A DNA stretch of 64,000 bases from NCBI GenBank assembly GCA_963082975.1, contig OY720344.1:15487580-15551579 (forward strand), read 5' to 3'. The notes beneath the pieces were generated by a model. The model made no database searches. It was not told where the DNA came from and saw nothing but the letters and a program-made list of their open reading frames with translations. Both the position numbers and the translations under genes were made by a program. How positions within the stretch are numbered: position 1 is the first letter of the stretch; each line of letters starts with the position of its first letter. The stretch comes from Labia minor. Lineage: Eukaryota; Arthropoda; Insecta; Dermaptera; Spongiphoridae. This document shows positions 56,824 to 64,000 of the stretch, piece by piece.

Positions 56824-56942
56824 ACATTTTTCTCAACCTTAGTGAAAATGATTCAGGAACCTTCAAAACGTATAAAAACATCAAAATCTCAACATCGAAA
56901 ATTTTCGTGATCGCAATATTATCTCTGGCGAGATAGTAAAAA
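56362..56942 (-). mobile_element. Family B (HINE-like) element inside family J
   Basis: Hairpin TGGAGTGTCTCCA present, but the following CTCGACTATCTCGC is deleted. Then the body, a (CA)n tract at 56792-56820, and the terminal ATTATCTCTGGCGAGATAGT block with A run. The minus frame 56765-57028 is repeat-derived. Confidence 0.85.
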
Positions 56943-57883
56943 TAAGCAAATTTTAAAACATACGCGGAATTTTTTTTTAAATGATAGTTTTGTTTTTCCA
57001 CCACCTGAGATATCCTACAACAATACAATAAGTCGCCCTATTTTTTTTCTTTTAACTTCAAAAGCAGACCGGATCGTCAACAATTGATTTTTTCAACAAA
57101 TCTTAAAGATAATCTTAAGGGAAGTAATGTTCTTAATTAGTATTTTATATTTTTATTTTCATATTTATCAAGAATTTAATAACTACATTATAAAATAGAC
57201 TTAGTATAGATATAAATCACTTCAATTTAAACACCTAATTTTTAAAACTATCTTTTTTATCAATCGTGTCATCTATAGGTGCCCCTAAAAATTGTTTTTC
57301 CTGTAGATGACAGCAATGTCAGCTATAAGTAGGTTTTTAAAAAAAGTGTCTATTATATTAATAGCTGTAAAGAGGAGATAATTTTATATAATTCAACCAA
57401 GTTGCATGTCTGAATTGATATGAGAACCTAAAGGTGATACTGTTTTATCTTTAGGTTTCTCATTGTCAGAAAATTTTTTTCTCTTCCAGAACTTCAAACA
57501 CTATTTTTTTGAAAATTTTTTTAAATTACTCTGTTCTCAATGTATAATTAAAAATGCATAATTAAAAAAAAGATTTGTTTATAATCAATTTTTTATTTTA
57601 TTATAATAATCAGCTAAAAATAAAATCAATCACAATAAATATATCTAATGTATCATTATATGAAACCTGATTTTTTTATTATAACTAAAGTTAAAGCAGC
57701 AACAAGGCGTTGGAAAGATGTTTTACTTTGTAAATAAATAAGTTGAAGATAAAGAGAGCAAGCGAAGTGAAAAAAAGTAGATGTCATCTTTGGGTTCCAT
57801 AATTGTCATCATTAGGTTCCACCAAAATTTTTGGTGTCATCTATAGGTGCCATTTGATTACTTTGAAAAAAATTATATTTCCT

Positions 57884-58133
57884 CTTAAACTCATATCTTA
57901 TCTTATTATGCTAGCTAAAATTGTATATATGTATTTATCTATATATATTGGTTCTCAAAAACCGCTCTAACGATTTTTTTCAAATTCACACTAGATATAG
58001 TATTTATAAAGAAAAATTAAGTTTTATTGATGATATCTCTTGAAACATACAGCTTCATTATTAATTTCTTAATTGAAAATTATATATGGAAAACGTCAAA
58101 ATTTTTAATACTGCCTGCTAAGACAGTAAAAAA
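57884..58133 (-). mobile_element. Family M element (third HINE-like family)
   Basis: Read on the minus strand it starts in a T run with the hairpin ACTGTCTTAGCAGGCAGT, then ATTAAAAATTTTGACGTTTT, the same plan as the ACTATCTCGTAAGAGATAGT start of family B. The body matches 33085-33230. No clear 3' hairpin was found. Confidence 0.5.
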
Positions 58134-58162
58134 ATGACAATTTTTTATCTAAATACATATAG

Positions 58163-58230
58163 TCCAGCGGTTGGACTGATGTTTTAACGAGTGGATTTCG
58201 TCGGTTCGAAACTCGCCGGGTGAATCGTTA
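58163..58230 (+). repeat. tRNA-derived segment
   Basis: AGTCCAGCGGTTGGACT can fold as a D arm with a 5-bp stem (AGTCC/GGACT). About 25 nt later GTCGGTTCGAAACTC contains the TTCGAAA of a T loop (B box). The acceptor stem does not pair well, so this is a tRNA-derived SINE head or a tRNA pseudogene, not a functional tRNA. It differs from SINE family C. Confidence 0.4.
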
Positions 58231-58439
58231 TTTAAAAATGAAAATAATGATTTTGTTATTTTTTTTTCTTTTTATCTATTGTTTACTTTTTAATAAATTA
58301 CTATTCTATATTTATTTATTCATTGTTCTTTTATTAATAAAGTTTTAGATAGTTTTATAAGTTTTAATATTTTTTCAATAAAATATTATTCAATATATTT
58401 ATTAATATTATTTTATTTATTATTATTGAGTACCCGAAG

Positions 58440-59350
58440 TTCCATTCATTTTAATCAGATTGATGCAATGATGCAACAGTTAATAATTGTAATATTGTAA
58501 TAAATTTCTATCTTGAAAATTGTTACATATTATTCAGGATATTTTAAAAACTATTTCTTTCTTTAATTAATATTCATTTTTTCTATAAGTCAGATATATT
58601 TCCAAATATTAAATAATTTTTGAAGTGAAAACTTCTTTAGCGGCGTTGAGCACTTTTGCGGGATGGGGAAAAAGTATAGAACTCGCGTGATCGTGACCAA
58701 CACCATGAAACCATCTGCTTTCAAATTTCTTATAACAGAGCGCGAAATTTGAATTGTCATTAGAACTGTTTTATAAATTATCTCTAACATATAAATATAT
58801 ATTTATTATGTAAAGTTCATTTCATATATACATATATAATCAAAATTATACGAAATGAACTTCACATAATAAATATATATTTTATGTTAGAGATAAGAAT
58901 TATAAAACAGTTCGTATTGCAATATTTTAAACAAAGTTGTGTATTTATATATATATAAATATAAGTTACAAATTTGTTTAAAATATATGTTTAAAATAAT
59001 ATATAAGTTATATATATATACATGCATATGAAATTCATCTTTCTCGTGAAATAGCGCGAATTTCGTCTGTTTTAAAATTTCTTACGCAGAAGTTTTCACT
59101 TCTGTCGGCCAGTCCCACGACTGCCAATTTTGCTTTTTTAATTCCGAAAAGCTGCAAAGCACGTTTTTTTGTCTTTAGTTTGTTTTATAACCACTTGGGG
59201 CGCTAAACAGTTTTTCAAAAAAACACTATAGAAAAAAAATATATGTACCTATATATTATATATTTATGTATTATTGAGGAGCACAAGTTCATTAATTTTA
59301 ATCAGATTGATGCAAATGTGTAACATTTAATAATTGTAATAAATAATTAA
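58440..59350 (+). repeat. Pair of direct repeats inside family J
   Basis: CATTTTAATCAGATTGATGCAA at 58449 and AATTTTAATCAGATTGATGC at 59296, each followed by a TTAATAATTGTAAT block, form a diverged direct repeat of about 65 bp spaced 850 bp apart. GCGCGAA-containing stretches at 58739 and 59052 may belong to the same duplicated unit. Confidence 0.55.
58763..58913. repeat. Long hairpin, about 62-bp arms
   Basis: GAACTGTTTTATAAATTATC at 58763 pairs with the end of the right arm (58851-58913, ATAAAACAGTTC). The intervening TCTCTAACATA and AAGTTCATTTC blocks also pair, with a loop of about 27 nt. Few mismatches, so it is either young or constrained. Confidence 0.75.
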
Positions 59351-59376
59351 AGAATTGTGTATCAATATTTTTTAAA

Positions 59377-59490
59377 GGGTAGAGCGAGAGCTCGGTGTCC
59401 CAGGTATTAATATTACCAGCCAAATCCAATAATAATGAATCATTTTTTTTAACTTAAGTACCGAGCCGAGGCTCGGGGTCCCGGTACTAA
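59377..59490 (+). repeat. Family K hairpin blocks
   Basis: GGGTAGAGCGAGAGCTCGG then TGTCCCAGGT (compare 34086), followed at 59456 by AGTACCGAGCCGAGGCTCGG and GTCCCGGTACT, a larger fold-back of the same words. Unidentified repeat end. Confidence 0.5.
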
Positions 59491-59639
59491 AAGTTTAAAA
59501 TATTTATCCTGGTGATAAAAGGTAAGATAATCTTTGTAATAACCAAAAGATTTTTTTTGTTAGACGTATAGTTTCAGTTTTATAAAAGAAAATAGTGGCA
59601 AGAGCGCTTAAAATGTCATCTATTGGTGCCATTACCTTA

Positions 59640-60230
59640 TAGAAAAAATACCTATAGAAGAAATAATATTTAATATTTAATATTTAATTTGTAGATTAAA
59701 TTTTTTAATTTATTTAATCTGTATTTTACTACTTATATTATTATTCACATTAAAATCTTTAAGTATATTTTGAAAAATCAAAATTTTTTTTTTTTCAATT
59801 TCATTTCTTTAATACATTTTATTTGATTTGTATTTTGATATTATAGCGAGGAATTTTTGTGGAAAATCATTTAATTTTAATATATATATTAATTTATCTT
59901 GTTTGAAAAATACATTTATTGTAATAGGAAATTAATTATCATTCACATGTGATTATTAAAAATTTTTGAATTTATAAATTTTTATTTACTATATTATTTA
60001 GTAGATGGACATTCTTATATTAAAGTCTAAATTTAAAATTTTGGTTATCAATAAAAGTTATGTTTTTGACTTAAAATTGGTATACAAATATAATATTTAA
60101 ACGGAAAAATTTTTAAAATAAAATAAAAATTTCAGTAATCCATTTACTACCCAAAGTGTATCTCTTAAAATATTAGTTCATAAATCTAAATTTATTTTTA
60201 ATTATGATCGAATTTGATCATAGAGACGAG
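59640..60230. other. AT-rich sequence, nothing recognised
   Basis: Spacer. Confidence 0.4.
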
Positions 60231-60600
60231 TCTGATAATCTCATCTATTAATTAATAGTAAAGATAAAACTAAGTTTCTCGAGGTTGAATAATAGATGAG
60301 CCGAGAATGGGAAACCTTTAATTGGATAGGAAAGAGATTTATTAATGCCCCAGGTACACTTTCAAGGGAACATGCAAGAGACAAGTTTCCAATCTCGAGG
60401 CGTGTCAACGCTTGATTGGCTTTGCATTCTTCATGAGCAGCCAGGCTCAAAGCTGAGTTTAGAAGGTGCATGACTACTACGTACAGGCGTCGTGGTATTT
60501 TTGGTGGTTAATCGCTAATCATTGATATTTGAATTTATTATGAAGATCTGGGGACGATCAGCTGTGCTCTCTTCATTCTTTTTCTTTTGTTTCTCTTGCT
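60230..60600. other. Single-copy balanced island
   Basis: About 370 bp with GATAATC, GGATAGGAAAGAG, GAGGCGTGTCAACGCTTG, CAGCCAGGCTCAAAGCTGAG and TGGTTAATCGCTAATC (homeodomain-like ATTA words). The minus frame 60241-60471 has no recognisable domain. One of the better candidates for regulatory DNA; unproven. Confidence 0.3.
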
Positions 60601-60789
60601 AGCATGAAAATATAGCTTGTTTCCATCTAATGAAAATTTTATTTTATTTTATTAAGTATATACCTATTTCTGAATTTTTAATTATTTTTCCTTAATTTCA
60701 AGTACATTTAACAGATTTTCACAAATTGTTTTTTTTTTTAGAATATTTAACTTTTCTCATTCAAATAAATAATATATATAACATAGGTA

Positions 60790-61156
60790 GGGAAAAGTAT
60801 ACAGTTGTTGGCCCCCTTAAGCAATTCCTTGCAGTCTTTAATGCATATCTGGGCAAATTGCCGAACAAATTAGGTTTGCAGAACATAGATAGTATGAGCA
60901 TTTTGATGAATAAAAAAAAAAATCATTTTCACATGACATTTTCAATAAGCACGCCAAAATCCTAAAAAATACAGTTATTGGCCCCCTGTTATAGTTATTG
61001 GCCTAGGTATTCTATAGTGGTTATACAATCATACAACAAACTATTACATAACCATAGTTAATAGCGCAATTTTTAAAATAAAAATCCCTTATTATTTGTG
61101 TTTTAGTGATAGGGGGCCAATGACTGCCTCGGGGCCAACGAGTGCATAATTTACCC
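60790..61156. mobile_element. TA-flanked MITE (family I)
   Basis: Ends GGGAAAAGTATACAGTTGTT and, on the minus strand, GGGTAAATTATGCACTCGTT, both followed by GGCCCC: an imperfect 25-bp terminal inverted repeat. TA lies at 60788-60789 and 61157-61158. About 367 bp, non-coding, with extra internal GTTATTGGCC words at 60973-61005. The plus frame 60726-60965 is accidental. Confidence 0.7.
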
Positions 61157-61158
61157 TA

Positions 61159-62254
61159 TATGGATATAATAAATAATCGAATAAAATACAAATAAATAGT
61201 TGTCTGGAATTAAAATGGAAATTAGAAAATGCTGGATATTATGATATGTATAATGAAAAAATAAAAATAAAATAAAATTTAAAACTATATATTTTGTAAA
61301 TACATTTAAGATCAATTCACCTTTAATTAATTATAGTTATACTAGACGAACCCGTTGCAAACGGTGTTTGCAATTTAAGTTTAAACTGAATTTGTAACTA
61401 ACTTCATAATGTTACAGATATCACATACATACATACGACCGAAATTATGTAGTTTGATTGTATTTAAAGTTATATTTATCAACAGGAAATTTATCCATTT
61501 TAAATATTAGATATTAATTGATTTACTTACATTCTGACTTTAACTATGTTAAATTACTAATTTATTATCTATAAATAATTTGATAAATTAATTGAATAGT
61601 AAAGAAAAATAATAATACAAACTCGTATTTATAAATCATTTTAATCTTATAATTAATTAGAAATTTTTGGCATTATAATATAATAAAATATAGATGAACA
61701 AATATGAATAATAAATTTGTTTAAATCATGTATTGTGATTCCGACAATAAGTGTACAATATATGAATACATATTACTATATATATCCAATATTCATGTTA
61801 AAATCACTTTGAATATTTGTAGTTAAATCGATTTTCTTTAAAAGAGAATTACTAATATTTAATAATAGAATGATGTTTAATGTAGATACCTAGATACATT
61901 TATGAATGTTTCATAGTTAATATGGATTTCTAATCTACTATTGGAAGGGGAAGTAAAATGAAATCATTGCTCGTGGACCAGTTTAATTAATGAAACATTC
62001 CTATTATCCTGGGGATTAGATAACATTAATGGTGCTATTATGGATAGAAAGGAAAATGGAAAATAAATGGAGAAAACATGAAGGGGTTAGAAAGAAGAAG
62101 AAAAAAAATGCATAAGTTATTTACATTGAATAATTAAGGGACAAATGGAATAGAAAGGATTAGACCAATCTGGATATAACAGATATTCATTTAACAATAA
62201 TAATATAAGATGGTTTACAATAAATTATAAATATAATAATAATAAATATAATAT
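61159..62254. other. AT-rich sequence with one repeat-like motif
   Basis: ACTAGACGAACCCGTTGCAA at 61351 resembles the start of an interspersed repeat common in arthropods but cannot be extended. Apart from it no feature was found. Confidence 0.35.
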
Positions 62255-62620
62255 ATAAATTTAAGTAAAAAGAAATCTTTTTAAAAAATACACTTTACTT
62301 AAAATTGCACTAAAAAGTAAAAAATAAAATCACTTTAAAGTGTGTGCGCTCAAATTATAATAACACCAAATGGAAGCAAATGTTTTACGGTGTTATTATA
62401 ATTTGAGCGCACACACTTTAAAGTGATTTTATTTTTTACTTTTTAGTGCAATTTTAAGTAAAGTGCGCTCAAATTATAATAACACCAAATGGAAGCAAAT
62501 GTTTTACGGTGTTATTATAATTTGAGCGCACACACTTTAAAGTGACTTTATTTTTTACTTTTTAGTGCAATTTTAAGTAAAGTGTATTTTTTAAAAAGAT
62601 TTCTTTTTACTTAAATTTAT
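62255..62620. repeat. 366-bp palindrome with internal 119-bp tandem duplication
   Basis: The outer arms start ATAAATTTAAGTAAAAAGAA and end with its complement at 62601-62620. Inside, the hairpin unit GCGCTCAAATTATAATAACA..TGTTATTATAATTTGAGCGC with loop AAATGGAAGCAAATGTTTTA occurs twice, offset by exactly 119 bp (62345 and 62464). The two units differ by about one base. No coding capacity and no clear target duplication. Probably a foldback MITE that duplicated its core. Confidence 0.85.
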
Positions 62621-62639
62621 TTTATACTTTTTAGTCGTA

Positions 62640-63160
62640 TTAAGCGCTTCTAGAACTGCTATCGCCATCTATGATTGAAATAGTGAACTATTCCATATTC
62701 CGCATATGAAAGTTTAGTTAATTAATTACCACTAATAGATAAATAATTCAGTGGATTTTTCAATTCATTCGTATATTATTAGCAGGAGCAAGCGCGTATG
62801 CAAAATTTCAATTTGATTGAATGACGGGAAGTTGTTGAAATATTGATTATAAAATGCCGCGGACAAACATCCGGACAGAGTGAGTTAAGTAAAAGTGTAT
62901 AATAAATAAAAGTGTATAATAAATAATGTTAATCTAATCATTTATTTAGTAGGTATGATTTATTTTAACAGCTGGAATAAATTTAAATTTAACAACAATT
63001 TAAATTCTTTTGTTTAAAAATATTATTCTATTGACCATGAAAAATATGGATTTGATCAAAAAATAAATAAATAAATAAATATTGACTTAGAATTTAATCA
63101 AGATATTAAACTCAACGAAATAATGTACATATAAAAGAGCATGAATGATACTAAAACAAT
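62640..63160. other. Spacer, mostly AT-rich
   Basis: A richer part at 62640-62880 (GCGCTTCTAGAACTGCTATC, GGAGCAAGCGCGTATGC), an 18-bp tandem duplication AAAAGTGTATAATAAATA at 62890-62925 and an (AAAT)n run at 63062-63081. No gene. Confidence 0.4.
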
Positions 63161-63163
63161 TTG

Positions 63164-63220
63164 ATTTCATTTTGTTAATCGAGATTTTAAGTAGAGTGAT
63201 TATTTAATATAGCATAGTAG
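63164..63220 (+). repeat. 57-bp flanking duplication, left copy
   Basis: ATTTCATTTTGTTAATCGAG through AGCATAGTAG, repeated at 63895-63951 with two differences, on either side of the element at 63221-63893. Confidence 0.88.
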
Positions 63221-63893
63221 CAGTGGCGTACCTTTGCCGCCCGGGGCGATCTCCAGTTTGCAGCCCTTTCTATTATAAGTCAATCAAATAGTGGTTTTTA
63301 TAAATTAATACACATAAATAAATTATTAAGTTATATAATCAATATTAATTAATACACAGAGTAAATTTTTTTACACATATTTGTATGCACTCGTAAACAT
63401 ATTTATATAATATTTACTCTTCTAGCTTTCATACTAGAAAAATCGTGTATAATGCTCTCAAAATTTATGTTATTTGTAAATTCTTGTTCTATTGACAATA
63501 TTGCAAGATTTTGTAGTCTTAATTGACTCATTGTAGAACAAAGATAATTTTGCCGAACAAAATCTTAAAGATGCGTTTACGAATTCAACGAATTTTAATG
63601 AATACAATAAAATAAAATTATTATCCTGTTCTTGGAATTAGAATTCAAAATTTACACTAAAATGCATTTATATACACAGAGGAATAATATTCGAATTCAT
63701 ATAGTTGATCATAATTTATATAAATCAAATAGTAAACTTATAATAATCATTTATTATTCAAAAAAGAAAAAAAATAAATATGAAATGAATAAGTTGCTTT
63801 TTACAACTATAACTAAATATAAAAAATGCCGCCCCAAGATAAGTGCCGCCCTGTGCGGACCGCACCCACCGCCACCCCCTAGGTACGCCACTG
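63221..63893. mobile_element. hAT-like element with CAGTGGCGTACC termini (family H)
   Basis: Starts CAGTGGCGTACCTTTGCCGC and ends AGGTACGCCACTG, giving a perfect 13-bp terminal inverted repeat, with GC-rich subterminal GCCGCC blocks at both ends and an AT-rich interior. This terminal type is common in hAT elements. No transposase; the plus frame 63632-63925 is accidental. It lacks a matching 8-bp flank and instead sits between 57-bp direct repeats. Confidence 0.8.
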
Positions 63894-63894
63894 T

Positions 63895-63951
63895 ATTACA
63901 TTTTGTTAATCGAGATTTTAAGTAGAGTGATTATTTAAAATAGCATAGTAG
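63895..63951 (+). repeat. 57-bp flanking duplication, right copy
   Basis: Starts one base after the element end. It matches 63164-63220 except ATTA for ATTT at the start and TTAAAAT for TTAATAT. Confidence 0.88.
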
Positions 63952-64000
63952 GATTACGTTTTCAGTTGTGTTTCAATTTATAATTACTTTTAAATTTTCA

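Larger units (their letters stand above)
56311..59637. mobile_element. 3.3-kb TA-flanked element with iterated terminal motif (family J)
   Basis: The left end AGGTAATGGCACCTATAGAT and the minus strand of the right end AGGTAATGGCACCAATAGAT match for 24 bp with one mismatch, continuing GACA. TA flanks at 56309-56310 and 59638-59639. The terminal word TGTCATCTATAGGTGCC recurs inside in the right-end orientation at about 57267, 57783, 57804 and 57835, with looser versions at 57301-57334. It contains a family B insertion (56362-56942), family M (57884-58133), a tRNA-like segment (58163-58230), a 62-bp hairpin (58763-58913) and family K blocks. No transposase is recognisable. TA duplication suggests the Tc1/mariner group, but other TA-inserting superfamilies are possible. 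Confidence 0.7.

Noticed and set aside
63632-63925. 97-codon plus frame
   Set aside because: It spans the GC-rich right end of the hAT-like element and its flank. Composition-driven.

Overview
The window looks like a gene-poor, very AT-rich stretch (by eye well under 30% G+C) of an animal nuclear genome, probably an arthropod or another invertebrate. The grounds are: no bacterial gene packing, decayed mariner, piggyBac and hAT transposases, a tRNA-derived SINE with target-site duplications, and many short non-autonomous DNA transposons. A finer taxonomic placement is not supported by what can be seen. No rRNA, CRISPR array, operon or intact tRNA was found.

Only one protein gene is convincing: a 104-residue reading frame on the minus strand (21689-22003) with a TATA box and initiator about 30 bp apart upstream and an AATAAA signal downstream. 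Other coding traces are broken: ankyrin repeats (30905-31212), a piggyBac transposase (17483-18060), two mariner transposases (35207-35822 and 45340-46251), a ZMYM1-type hAT transposase (49257-50185) and a short LINE ORF2 tail (39890-40075).

Repeats dominate. Family A (about 0.6-0.7 kb, about a dozen copies) and family B (about 0.6 kb, eight copies) share one architecture although their sequences differ: a short subterminal inverted repeat near both ends, a terminal hairpin at one end, an internal microsatellite and T-rich insertion sites. That is the plan of Helentron-associated (HINE-like) elements. A third, older family (M) appears twice. Family C is a tRNA-derived SINE ending in a T run (six copies). 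Several hAT-type MITEs have exact 8-bp duplications, including one nested in another at 3946-4505. A 3.3-kb TA-flanked element (56311-59637) carries an iterated TIR-like motif and hosts a family B insertion.

Layout: 1-4500 SINE pieces, B relic, nested hAT MITEs; 5500-9460 B and A copies; 10758-11801 long inverted repeat around a GC-rich island; 12063-16000 three A copies and one B; 17301-18336 piggyBac; 18870-23175 B, F/A composite, the small gene, a head-on A pair; 23176-34000 mostly plain AT-rich DNA with a few denser islands, a 135-bp hAT MITE and the ankyrin relic; 34380-34860 anonymous island; 35151-36026 mariner; 36980-47860 B, A, LINE/hAT, B, mariner, A; 49257-54373 hAT relic, B, SINE, A, SINE; 55226-59637 F and the 3.3-kb element; 60790-63951 further MITEs, a 366-bp palindrome and an element with 57-bp flanking duplications.

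Between the repeats lie about twenty islands of 150-600 bp with more balanced, non-repetitive sequence. They encode nothing recognisable and are the best candidates for cis-regulatory DNA.
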